Shown here piece after piece: positions 17,372 through 25,845 of a stretch of 64,000 nucleotides of DNA. Below the pieces are notes generated by a model. That model was not told the origin of the DNA. It ran no database searches and saw nothing but the letters and a program-made list of their open reading frames with translations. The position numbers and the translations under genes are program-made. This DNA is from Rosettibacter primus (lineage in GTDB: Bacteria > Bacteroidota > Ignavibacteria > Ignavibacteriales > Melioribacteraceae), in contig NZ_JAYKGK010000001.1 in NCBI RefSeq assembly GCF_036860675.1, forward strand, positions 1-64,000, in the 5' to 3' direction. Position 1 is the first letter of the stretch; every line of letters begins with the position of its first letter.

Positions 17372-18445
17372 ATGAAAAAACTTTACCTCGCTGGTCACAC
17401 TGGAATGGTTGGTTCTGCAATACTTCGGAAATTACAGCAAGAAGGTTATACAAATTTAGTTTTGAGAACCTCAAAAGAATTAGATCTTCGAAATCAAAAA
17501 GCTGTTAATGATTTTTTTGCAACTGAAAAGCCAGAGATTGTAATAGTTGCAGCAGCCAAAGTGGGAGGAATTCTTGCTAATAATACATACAGAGCAGAGT
17601 TTATATATGATAATTTAATGATAGAAGCAAATGTTATTCATGCATCTTATATTAATAATGTTGAAAAGTTAATTTTTTTAGGCAGTTCATGTATATATCC
17701 AAAGTTTGCACCCCAACCAATGAAAGAAGAGTATTTATTATCCGGATACTTAGAGTATACAAATGAACCTTATGCAATGGCAAAAATTGCTGGAATAAAA
17801 TTATGTGAAAATTATTATAAGCAATATGGCTGCAATTTTTATTCTGTAATGCCGACAAATTTATATGGACCAAACGATAATTTTGATTTAGAAACATCAC
17901 ATGTATTGCCTGCATTAATTCGTAAATTTCATGAAGCGAAGGCTGGAAAGATTGAAGAATTAAGAAGTAAGAATGAAGAATTAAGAAATAAGAAGGAAGA
18001 ATTAAGAATTAAGAATTCAGAAGTTCAGGAATATAACGAAGAACTAAGAACCAAGAACGAAGTTTACAATACAGTTACGGTTTGGGGTAGCGGTAAACCG
18101 AGACGGGAATTCTTATATGTAGATGATTTAGCTGATGCAATTTACTTTTTAATGAACAAAATTGAAGCTAAAGACATTTACGACCAGGGAATAACACATT
18201 TAAATATTGGAACTGGAGAAGATTTAACGATTGCCGAATTAGCGGAGTTAATAAAAAATATTATTGGTTTTGATGGTGAAATAGTATACGATACAACTAA
18301 ACCTGATGGAACACCAAGAAAATTACTGGATGTTACAAGAATACATAATTTAGGATGGAAACATAAAACTTCGTTAGAAGAGGGAATAAGGAAAACTTAT
18401 GAGTGGTTTGTGGGAGGGGCTGGGGATAGAGAATTAAGGGTGTAG
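17372..18445 (+). CDS. fcl: GDP-L-fucose synthase with repeat-derived insertion
   Basis: Converts GDP-4-keto-6-deoxymannose to GDP-L-fucose (epimerase/reductase, SDR family). Rossmann motif GHTGMVGSA near residue 8, GSSCIYPK and the YAMAK catalytic Tyr-Lys pair are intact. The 357 residues exceed the usual length of about 310-325. The excess is a charged segment at about 194-231 (EELRSKNEELRNKKEELRIK and onward) between ALIRKFHEAKAGK and VTVWGSGKPRREFLYVDD, which are normally nearly adjacent. The underlying DNA is the AATTAAGAAT minisatellite. It probably forms pathway with gmd downstream. Confidence 0.93.
   Translation: MKKLYLAGHTGMVGSAILRKLQQEGYTNLVLRTSKELDLRNQKAVNDFFATEKPEIVIVAAAKVGGILANNTYRAEFIYDNLMIEANVIHASYINNVEKLIFLGSSCIYPKFAPQPMKEEYLLSGYLEYTNEPYAMAKIAGIKLCENYYKQYGCNFYSVMPTNLYGPNDNFDLETSHVLPALIRKFHEAKAGKIEELRSKNEELRNKKEELRIKNSEVQEYNEELRTKNEVYNTVTVWGSGKPRREFLYVDDLADAIYFLMNKIEAKDIYDQGITHLNIGTGEDLTIAELAELIKNIIGFDGEIVYDTTKPDGTPRKLLDVTRIHNLGWKHKTSLEEGIRKTYEWFVGGAGDRELRV
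17951..18064 (+). repeat. AATTAAGAA-type repeat inside fcl
   Basis: GAAGAATTAAGAA(G/A)TAAGAA words in tandem, later GAATTAAGAATTCAG, in the frame that encodes EELR.KN repeats. The other forward frames of this sequence would contain TAA stops. The same words form the intergenic array at 18437-18538. Confidence 0.88.
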
Positions 18446-18538
18446 AATTAAGAATTCAGAATTAAGAATTCAGAATTAAGAATTCAGAATTAAGAATTCA
18501 GAATTCAGAATATAGAATTAAAAAGAATTAAGAAGGAT
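18437..18538 (+). repeat. AATTAAGAATTCAG minisatellite, left arm of third module
   Basis: GAATTAAGAATTCA repeats four or so times and decays into TAGAATTAAAAAGAATTAAG. It begins inside the last codons of fcl and ends next to the ATG of the third four-helix-bundle gene. Complementary words occur at 18906-18957. Confidence 0.9.
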
Positions 18539-18539
18539 T

Positions 18540-18905
18540 ATGCAATCAAAATCTTTTACTGATTTAATAGTTTGGCAAAAAGCCCACGAGTTCGTTTTAA
18601 ATGTATATGAATTGACTAAGAATTACCCAAAATCTGAATTATACGGTTTGACCGCTCAATTTAGAAGAGCTGCTGTGTCAATTCCTGCTAATATTGCGGA
18701 AGGATTTGTTAAAAATGGAGTTGCTGATAAATTACGTTATTATAATATTGCTGAGGGTTCAATACATGAATGCAAATATTATTTAATTCTCTCAAAAGAT
18801 TTAGGTTACATTGATAATCTAAAGTTTTTAGATTTGTTAGAAGAAATCTCAAAATTATTAGGTTCATATATGAAAACCATTAATCAATCAAGAAATTCTT
18901 TATAA
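18540..18905 (+). CDS. Four-helix-bundle protein (S23/IVS family), divergent copy 3
   Basis: A 121-residue TIGR02436-type protein: FTDLIVWQKAHEFVLNVYEL, GLTAQFRRAAVSIPANIAEG and a C-terminal KLLGSYMKTINQ helix. It is clearly diverged from copies 1 and 2 and starts with ATG after AGAAGGA. It lies between fcl and gmd and, like the others, between mutually inverted minisatellites, here of the AATTAAG type. Confidence 0.88.
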   Translation: MQSKSFTDLIVWQKAHEFVLNVYELTKNYPKSELYGLTAQFRRAAVSIPANIAEGFVKNGVADKLRYYNIAEGSIHECKYYLILSKDLGYIDNLKFLDLLEEISKLLGSYMKTINQSRNSL

Positions 18906-18957
18906 TTTTCTCTCAACTACTTAATTCTTACTACTTAATTCTTAATTCTCAATTCTT
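18906..18957 (-). repeat. CTTAATTCTTA minisatellite, right arm of third module
   Basis: CTACTTAATTCTTACTACTTAATTC and CTTAATTCTCAATTC-type words are the reverse complement of the array at 18437-18538. The tract ends about 35 bases before the gmd start. Confidence 0.85.
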
Positions 18958-18991
18958 TATATTGAAATTTTAACATATTCGGAATAAATAC

Positions 18992-20191
18992 ATGTCAAAA
19001 AAAGTTGCATTAATTACCGGCATAACTGGACAAGATGGTAGTTACTTAACAGAAATACTCCTCGAAAAAGGTTATGAAGTTCATGGTGTTATTCGAAGGA
19101 GCAGTTCGTTTAATACTCAAAGAATTGATCATCTTTATAACAATCCAGAAATAATGAATAAAAAATTATTTCTTCATTATGGAGATGTTGTTGATTCAAG
19201 CAATATAAATAGGTTGCTCGAGAAAGTTGAACCTGATGAAATTTATAACTTAGCAGCCCAATCTCACGTTAAGGTTTCATTCGAGATACCAGATTATACA
19301 GCACAAGTGGATGCGCTTGGTACATTAAGATTTATTGATGCAATTAAAGAAGTAGGATTGGAAAGAAAAACAAAATTTTATCAGGCATCTACAAGTGAAT
19401 TATATGGAAAGGCTGTAGAAGTTCCTCAGGACGAAAACACACCATTTTACCCTCGATCTCCCTATGCAATTGCAAAACTATATGCCTACTGGATAATTAA
19501 AAATTATAGAGAAGCTTACAACATATTTGCAGTTAATGGAATTTTATTCAATCACGAGTCACCTCGAAGGGGCGAAACATTTGTAACTCGTAAAATTACC
19601 AGAGCAGTTGCAAGAATTGTATTGGGATTGCAGGATAAATTAGTTCTTGGAAACTTGGATGCAAAGCGTGATTGGGGATATGCTCCAGAATATTGCGAAG
19701 GAATGTGGAGAATGCTACAATATAAAGAACCGGAAGATTTTGTATTAGCTACAGGTGAGACCCATTCGGTTCGTGAATTTTGTGAGTTAGCTTTTCGTGA
19801 AGTTGGTATTGAATTAGAATGGCAGGGAGAAAAAGAATACGAGCGTGGAATAGTTAAATCGTTCAACAAAGATAAACTTGAAAGTTTAATAAAGAATAGC
19901 GAGCAATTATCTGAATTAAATGATAATAAATTCAATATTAAAAATAAACCCAACACCACTAAATCTCTTAATTCTATCTCCTCCATTCTTAATTCTTACT
20001 CCTTAATTCTTAATTCTGAAATTATCTCCGTAAGCCCTACTTATTTTCGCCCTACAGAAGTCGATATTCTTATGGGAAATCCAACTAAAGCTGAAAATTT
20101 ACTTGGATGGAGGGCAAAGACAAAATTTGAAGAACTGGTGAGTTTAATGGTAAAGGCTGATGTTAAGAAGGTGCTGGAAAAAGGATATTAG
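18992..20191 (+). CDS. gmd: GDP-mannose 4,6-dehydratase with repeat-derived insertion
   Basis: Makes GDP-4-keto-6-deoxy-D-mannose, the substrate of Fcl. The motifs GITGQDGSYLTE, STSELYGK and the YAIAK catalytic Tyr-Lys pair, plus NHESPRRGETFVTRK, are diagnostic. The usual family length is about 340-375; here it is 399. The extra block is at about residues 294-343 between the EYERGIVKSFNKDK segment and VSPTYFRPTEVD. Its second half, SLNSISSILNSYSLILNSEI, is encoded by CTTAATTCTTA words, i.e. the inverted form of the repeat in fcl. The catalytic core is complete, so the enzyme is probably active. Confidence 0.95.
   Translation: MSKKVALITGITGQDGSYLTEILLEKGYEVHGVIRRSSSFNTQRIDHLYNNPEIMNKKLFLHYGDVVDSSNINRLLEKVEPDEIYNLAAQSHVKVSFEIPDYTAQVDALGTLRFIDAIKEVGLERKTKFYQASTSELYGKAVEVPQDENTPFYPRSPYAIAKLYAYWIIKNYREAYNIFAVNGILFNHESPRRGETFVTRKITRAVARIVLGLQDKLVLGNLDAKRDWGYAPEYCEGMWRMLQYKEPEDFVLATGETHSVREFCELAFREVGIELEWQGEKEYERGIVKSFNKDKLESLIKNSEQLSELNDNKFNIKNKPNTTKSLNSISSILNSYSLILNSEIISVSPTYFRPTEVDILMGNPTKAENLLGWRAKTKFEELVSLMVKADVKKVLEKGY
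19960..20022 (-). repeat. CTTAATTCTTA-type repeat inside gmd
   Basis: CTCTTAATTCTATCTCC, CCATTCTTAATTCTTACTCC and TTAATTCTTAATTCTG in tandem, in the frame encoding (S/L)ILNS(Y/E). The orientation is opposite to the repeat inside fcl, as on the two sides of the intervening four-helix-bundle gene. Confidence 0.85.
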
Positions 20192-20247
20192 TAATAATGC
20201 CAAAAAAATATTAATTTTTTCTAACTAAAAATATTTAATAATTCTAA

Positions 20248-21729
20248 ATGAAATTTTTAAGAAATTCCTTTTATAACACTATTTCATGGGTAATAAATAT
20301 TGTACTTGGCATAATAACTGTCCCACTATTTTTAGATAAACTGGGTAATGAATTATATGGTGTATATATTTTAATAATTGGATTGGTTGGTTATTATAGT
20401 CTTGTAGATATGGGTTTAGGCCAAGCAATTATAAAATATGTAGCGGAATATAATGCAAAAGATGAAATAGAATCTATATTTTATTCAATTGCTTCATCCT
20501 TTATATTTAATATTATTACAGGGGCTTTTTCATCTATTATAATATTTATTTTATCTGAGCATATAGTAAATTTATTAAACATTTCTTTAATATATAGAAC
20601 TGAAAGCCTTTTATCTATTAAAATAATTTCTATAGGATTTCTTTTTTCACTCTTATCATCAAATTTTGCTTCTATTTTTCAAGGATTACAGAATTACAAG
20701 ATTACAAGCATGGTAAATACTTTAATCAATATTTTAATATATATAATCGCGATTTTGGGTTTATACTCTGGTAAAGGATTATTATTTGTTATAACAATTT
20801 ATACTGCTTTAAATATAGTTTCCTTTTTTATTTACTTCACTATTTTTACTTATTATTATCCTAAGTGGTTGATAAATTTTAAGATTAAATGGAAATATAT
20901 TAAAAATCTATTTTCGTTTTCAGTATATTTTTTCTTGTCAAAGATTTTGAATATTGTAAATGGGTATGTAATTCAATTCATTATTTCGACACTATTAAGT
21001 CCAGTAGCTGTAACATATTATGCAGTGCCTAGAAAATTTACAAATTCAGCCTCTGCTTTTTTAGGCAATTTGGTATCAGCACTAGTACCAAAAGTTAGTG
21101 AACTAAATAGTAAGAAAGATATAGTTAATTTAATAGATAAGTATTGGATAACAAATAAAACCATTTCATTAATATCTTTTCCTATATTTTTTGCCCTAAT
21201 TGTTTTCTCAAAAGATATTTTGAAATTATGGGTAGGTGAAGAATTAGCAAATAAAACATACATTATTTTAATTGTTCTTTCATTGCAGACATATATAGGA
21301 GTTCTTACAATTGTACCAAATAATTATTTATTAGGATTAGGTAGAACTAAAGTTCAAAGTATTTTTTCAATAATTACATTATTATTTACACTATCAATAG
21401 TACCTTTATTTACAATTTGGAAGGGCGTAATTGGAACAGTATTTGGCTTATTAGTTTGTACATTCCCAGGAATAATATTAGTATTTTATTTTAATAAAAA
21501 AATATTAAATATTAATAATAAAAAATATTTGGTTGAAATATTCAAAGGAAATTATGTAGGAATAGCTTTAATATTTTTTATTTATTTTATTAAGAAATAT
21601 TCATTTAATAAAGATGAAGAAATATTAATTATTAAAATTATTATTTCTACAATATTTTTAATTAGTTTTTATTTATTAAATAGAAAAGATATTAATTTCA
21701 TTCAAAAATATATCTTAAATTTTAAATAA
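20248..21729 (+). CDS. Polysaccharide flippase, Wzx type
   Basis: A 493-residue integral membrane protein with about 12-14 helices across its whole length. The N terminus (FLRNSFYNTISWVINIVLGI, VPLFLDKLGNELYGVYILI) matches the MOP/Wzx oligosaccharide flippase family. It would move undecaprenyl-linked repeat units to the periplasmic face. It heads the glycosyltransferase part of the locus, 56 bases after gmd. Confidence 0.9.
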   Translation: MKFLRNSFYNTISWVINIVLGIITVPLFLDKLGNELYGVYILIIGLVGYYSLVDMGLGQAIIKYVAEYNAKDEIESIFYSIASSFIFNIITGAFSSIIIFILSEHIVNLLNISLIYRTESLLSIKIISIGFLFSLLSSNFASIFQGLQNYKITSMVNTLINILIYIIAILGLYSGKGLLFVITIYTALNIVSFFIYFTIFTYYYPKWLINFKIKWKYIKNLFSFSVYFFLSKILNIVNGYVIQFIISTLLSPVAVTYYAVPRKFTNSASAFLGNLVSALVPKVSELNSKKDIVNLIDKYWITNKTISLISFPIFFALIVFSKDILKLWVGEELANKTYIILIVLSLQTYIGVLTIVPNNYLLGLGRTKVQSIFSIITLLFTLSIVPLFTIWKGVIGTVFGLLVCTFPGIILVFYFNKKILNINNKKYLVEIFKGNYVGIALIFFIYFIKKYSFNKDEEILIIKIIISTIFLISFYLLNRKDINFIQKYILNFK

Positions 21730-21748
21730 TATATGTGATAATTTTAAA

Positions 21749-22651
21749 ATGGTTAATAAATGTCCTTTATGTTTTAGTAGTAATCATACACTTTTGGGTA
21801 CTATTAAGGCAAATTTTATTATTGAAAAATATGAAAAATTATTCGAAATAGATGTAAATAAATATTTTGATGTAAATGAAATATATAAATATCGTTGTAA
21901 TAATTGTAGTTTAAAATATTATCATCCTTTGAATTTGATAGGTGATTCAGAATTTTATAGTAAGCTAGCAAAATTTGATTGGTATTATATGAAAGATAAG
22001 TATGAGTTTAATGAAGTTTTAAAATTTATTTAAAAAGGTAATAAAGTTATAGAATTTGGATGTGGTGAGGGATTTTTTTTGGATAAATTAAAACAAAGCA
22101 ATATTGAAGGCATCGGTATAGAGATAAATTTAGCGGCAATTGAAAAAGCTAAACAAAAAGGACATATTATTTTTTACGATGAATTAGAAAATATTTCCTT
22201 TCAACACAAAGAAAATTTTGATATTGTTTGTTCATTTCAAGTATTTGAGCATATCAATAATCCTAGTGAAACAATTTTAAATTTACTAAGATTATTAAAA
22301 AAAGACGGACTTTTTATAATTAGTGTACCAAATAATGATTCCTTTATAGGTAATGATTATGATGGAATACTTAACATGCCGCCTCATCATATGCTCCTAT
22401 GGGATATAAATTCTTTAAAATCAATATCAAATTTATATAAATTACAAATAATAAAAATTATAAGTGAACCATTGCAAGTAGAGCATTATGGTAGTTTTTA
22501 TAAGGTAATGACAGATCCATTAGTAGCTAAGATGAAAGTTTTTGGAAAAGTTTTGAGAAGACTTACTTTACCTCTTGCACAAAGAGTAATTATCCCTTTA
22601 TTGGCAGGGAAAATAAAAGGACAAAATATAACTGCAATTTATAAAAAATAG
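21749..22651 (+). pseudogene. SAM-dependent methyltransferase interrupted by in-frame TAA
   Basis: Both sides of the TAA at 22031-22033 are in the same frame and together make a typical 300-codon class I methyltransferase. An N-terminal zinc-ribbon-like part (CPLCFSS...YRCNNCSLKYY) precedes the stop. Motif I (VIEFGCGEGFF) starts eight codons after it, followed by FQVFEHINNP and LRLLKKDGLFIISVPNNDS. A protein ending at the stop would lack the whole SAM fold. A single base change would restore the gene. It is either a recent pseudogene, a sequencing/assembly error, or needs readthrough. Confidence 0.85.
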
Positions 22652-22784
22652 TTTTGATTTTCAATTGATCTTGTCTTACATTTTCATTTTAATAAATTTG
22701 AGATATACCTTTTCTCTAAATACTAAAAACTTATACCATGTGTAAGTTAATTTAGAGTTAATATCAGACTTAAAGGTAAAAAAT

Positions 22785-23624
22785 ATGAGCATAGCAAAAA
22801 AAATATTCGAGCAACAATGGTTAAGTAATATTAAAACCTTAGAAAATGAAATTAATAATTGTCCTAATTATGAAATTTATCCATTATTTATGAAATATAT
22901 TGATAAAAATTCAAAAATACTTGAAAATGGTTGTGGATTGGGAAGATGGGTAATTTATTTTCATAGATTAGGTTATGATATTACAGGGCTGGACTGGTGT
23001 GAAGAAACCGTAGATTTAATTTTAAAATCATATCCAGAAATAAAGGTATTTGTAGGAGATAGCAGAGCTACTAATTTTGAAGACCAAACTTTTGATGTAA
23101 TACTATCTATGGGTACATTTGAACATTCTGAAGAAGGACCATAGAGAGCAATAAAAGAATCAATTAGAATTCTTAAAAAAGGCGGTTATCTCATTTGTAC
23201 AATGCCCCATTATTCTTTATTTCTTAAGCTAAAAGTTTTTCTTAAAGAATTTTATAGAAAAATTAAGTATGGAGGGAATAAGTATAATGTATATAATGCA
23301 TATAAAAACAAACTATTAAATAAAAGGTTAAATATATTCCCTTCAATAATGATAAGTGGCTTAGAACAACCAGAGTTTTTTGAATATTATTTTTCGCATA
23401 AAGCATTTTTACAATTTTTTAATCTGCCAAATTTAGAAATTCTTGAACATTTTACATCATTTGGAAAAGATGGACTCTTCTTTATCTTTAAAAAGTTTAT
23501 AGGAAGATGGGATTATTCTAGATCGCAAGTGAAATTAAATTTATTAGGTAAAATAATACACTCATTTCTACCCAAAAAACTATATAATCTTCATAATGTT
23601 GTAGTTGCAAAGAGAATTACTTAA
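22785..23624 (+). pseudogene. SAM-dependent methyltransferase interrupted by in-frame TAG
   Basis: Reading is continuous in one frame except TAG at 23142-23144. The first part has motif I ILENGCGLGRWV and FDVILSMGTFEHSEEGP; the second resumes with RAIKESIRILKKGG and YLICTMPHYS, exactly where family members continue. GAG or CAG at the stop would repair it. It is the second broken methyltransferase in a row and precedes an intact GT4 gene by three bases, so operon structure is preserved. Confidence 0.85.
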
Positions 23625-23627
23625 AAA

Positions 23628-24800
23628 ATGAAATTAGCATTTCTTAGTCCTTTTACTACTTCGGTTTTAAAAAAGTATATTCCAGCTTTGTATTATAATA
23701 ATGTACCCCAAGGTATGGGAGGGAGTGCAGTTTTTGAATTGGTAAAAGGACTTATTGAGACTGGAATAGAGATACATATCTTAACATTACAACCGGGTTT
23801 GGAAAAGATAATTGAATTTCATAATAATAAAGTTCATTATTATTTGATACCAAGAAGAAAAAAAGGCTCATTAAGGGATTTATGGAGAAAAGAAAGAAAA
23901 CTAATTATTGATACATTAAGAAAAATTAATGCTGATGTGGTACATGCAAATTGGACTTATGAATATGCTTTAGCAGCAATTAATTATGACAGAAATAAGG
24001 CTTTGATAACAGCACACGATATACCTTATAAAGTCTTAAAATATACATTAAGCCCATACTATTTACCTCTCTTTTTTATTTCATATTATATATATAAAAA
24101 AGCAAAGTGGATTACTTTTGTTTCAAATTCAGTCAAAAACTATGCTGAAAATTATTTAAGTCGAGATTGTAAGTACTGGATTATACCGAATATAATAAAT
24201 TTGAGTGATTATAAAGATTATATTAAAAATAAAGAAAAAAACGGTACACCAGAAAAGTATTTTATTTCAATTGGATTATGGAACAGATTAAAGAATTTAA
24301 AGACATCCATTAAAGCCTTCTCATTATTTGTAGAGAAAAATCCAGAATATTATTATATATTAATAGGACCGGGTCTTGAAAAAAACAGCAAAGCAGAAAA
24401 ATGGATATTGAGAAACAAGTATGAAAAGAACATAATTCTTTTGGGAAAATTAAGTAGAGAAGAAACATTATTTTATTTATCCAAAGCAACTGCTTTAATC
24501 CACCCATCGTTTACAGAAGCACATCCAATGGCAGTAGGGGAAGCAATGGCACTTGGCGTGCCAGTTATTGTTGGTGAAAATTCGGATGGTGCAACTGAAT
24601 TAGTTAAAAAAGGTGAATTTGGCTTCATAACTAATGTTAAAAAAAAGCAAAATATCTTAAAAACTATGGAATATATTATCACTAATGAAAAAATAGACAA
24701 TACTAAAAATATTTCTAAAAATTTTATAAATGACAATTATTCAGTAGATAAAATAATAGCTGAGTATATGAATATTTATTTAAATATCAGTAAAGTTTAA
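23628..24800 (+). CDS. Glycosyltransferase family 4
   Basis: A 390-residue GT-B enzyme that transfers a sugar from a nucleotide donor to the growing lipid-linked oligosaccharide at the cytoplasmic membrane face. The C-terminal donor site shows FISIGLWNRLKNLKT, then the E-x7-E motif EAHPMAVGEAMALGVPVIVGE-like around residue 300 (retaining GT4). The N-terminal half contains VVHANWTYEYA. Donor and linkage cannot be read. It starts three bases after a broken methyltransferase. Confidence 0.88.
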   Translation: MKLAFLSPFTTSVLKKYIPALYYNNVPQGMGGSAVFELVKGLIETGIEIHILTLQPGLEKIIEFHNNKVHYYLIPRRKKGSLRDLWRKERKLIIDTLRKINADVVHANWTYEYALAAINYDRNKALITAHDIPYKVLKYTLSPYYLPLFFISYYIYKKAKWITFVSNSVKNYAENYLSRDCKYWIIPNIINLSDYKDYIKNKEKNGTPEKYFISIGLWNRLKNLKTSIKAFSLFVEKNPEYYYILIGPGLEKNSKAEKWILRNKYEKNIILLGKLSREETLFYLSKATALIHPSFTEAHPMAVGEAMALGVPVIVGENSDGATELVKKGEFGFITNVKKKQNILKTMEYIITNEKIDNTKNISKNFINDNYSVDKIIAEYMNIYLNISKV

Positions 24801-24801
24801 T

Positions 24802-25806
24802 ATGAATTTAAGAGTATTACATTATGTTGGATATCCTTTGGATTATGCCCACGGAGGGCATAAAGAACAAATATTTATGACCTTAAAAGGACTAGATGAA
24901 TTAGGCGTTCAAAATGAATGGTTGCACAATGAAAATCAAGATTTAAGTAAAAAGTATGACATAGTTCATTTTTGGACTTTGCCTTCTGATACTATAATAA
25001 AATCAATTAAAACTAAATTAAATGTTAAATTAATCTGGTCAACAATGCTCCCAAGCGCTGGTAAAAGAAAAAAAATAACTGAATATTTTTTAAAAATACT
25101 TATAAAAAGTGCCTCTAATTTTAATCATCCTAAAATAAAAATTCTATTCCCCAATTATAATGTTTTCGATGCGATAATTGTTTTAAATAATCTCGAAAAA
25201 AAACATTATGAAAATATCTGGGGTGTTAAGGAGAATAAAATATATGTAGTTCCAAATGGAATTGATGATATTTTTTTTAATAGTAGCGAAATTAAACCAT
25301 TGTTTTTTGACGGAGTTTTACAGATAGGTGCTATAACACCAATTAAAAATTCACTTGAAGTAGCAAAATGTGCAAAAATTGCAGGTACAAAAATAAAATT
25401 TATCGGTGATTTTAGATTGGTTGATGAAAAATATAAAAAAGCTTTTCTTGATGAAATTGATAACAGATATACATATTTCGAAGGACCTATCCAAGACAAA
25501 CGTGAATTAATAAAACATATGAAGGGTTGTAAAGGAATTATTGTTCCTAGCAAGTGGGAAGCTTATCCTTTAGTTGTAGCTGAAGCTCTTGCATTAAAAC
25601 AAAGAGTAATGCTAATTGACCTTCCAAATCTAAGGACAATTTACGGTGATAGTGTTTTTTATTGTCACCAGCCTAATCATAAGAAATTTATTAAAGAGCT
25701 GCAAGAATTTGTAAATAATAATATAACAAAATCCATTGATTATAAACCATTAAGATGGAAAGATGTAGCAAAAATAATTTTAGGTATTTATACAAAAATT
25801 TTATAA
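24802..25806 (+). CDS. Glycosyltransferase family 4
   Basis: A 334-residue GT-B enzyme starting one base after the previous stop codon region. It has VLHYVGYPLDYAHGGHKEQI at the acceptor side, a YVVPNGID linker, LQIGAITPIKNSLEVA and the donor motif KWEAYPLVVAEALALKQRV (E-x7-E). It is at the short end of the family, but both halves are present. Acts in assembly of the locus polysaccharide; specificity unknown. Confidence 0.85.
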   Translation: MNLRVLHYVGYPLDYAHGGHKEQIFMTLKGLDELGVQNEWLHNENQDLSKKYDIVHFWTLPSDTIIKSIKTKLNVKLIWSTMLPSAGKRKKITEYFLKILIKSASNFNHPKIKILFPNYNVFDAIIVLNNLEKKHYENIWGVKENKIYVVPNGIDDIFFNSSEIKPLFFDGVLQIGAITPIKNSLEVAKCAKIAGTKIKFIGDFRLVDEKYKKAFLDEIDNRYTYFEGPIQDKRELIKHMKGCKGIIVPSKWEAYPLVVAEALALKQRVMLIDLPNLRTIYGDSVFYCHQPNHKKFIKELQEFVNNNITKSIDYKPLRWKDVAKIILGIYTKIL

Positions 25807-25845
25807 GATTTTTTTAGTAACTATCTAATAATTCAATATTATTCT

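Noticed and set aside
19552..19986. 144-codon minus-strand frame inside gmd
   Set aside because: Shadow of the strongly supported gmd gene on the opposite strand; no recognisable product.
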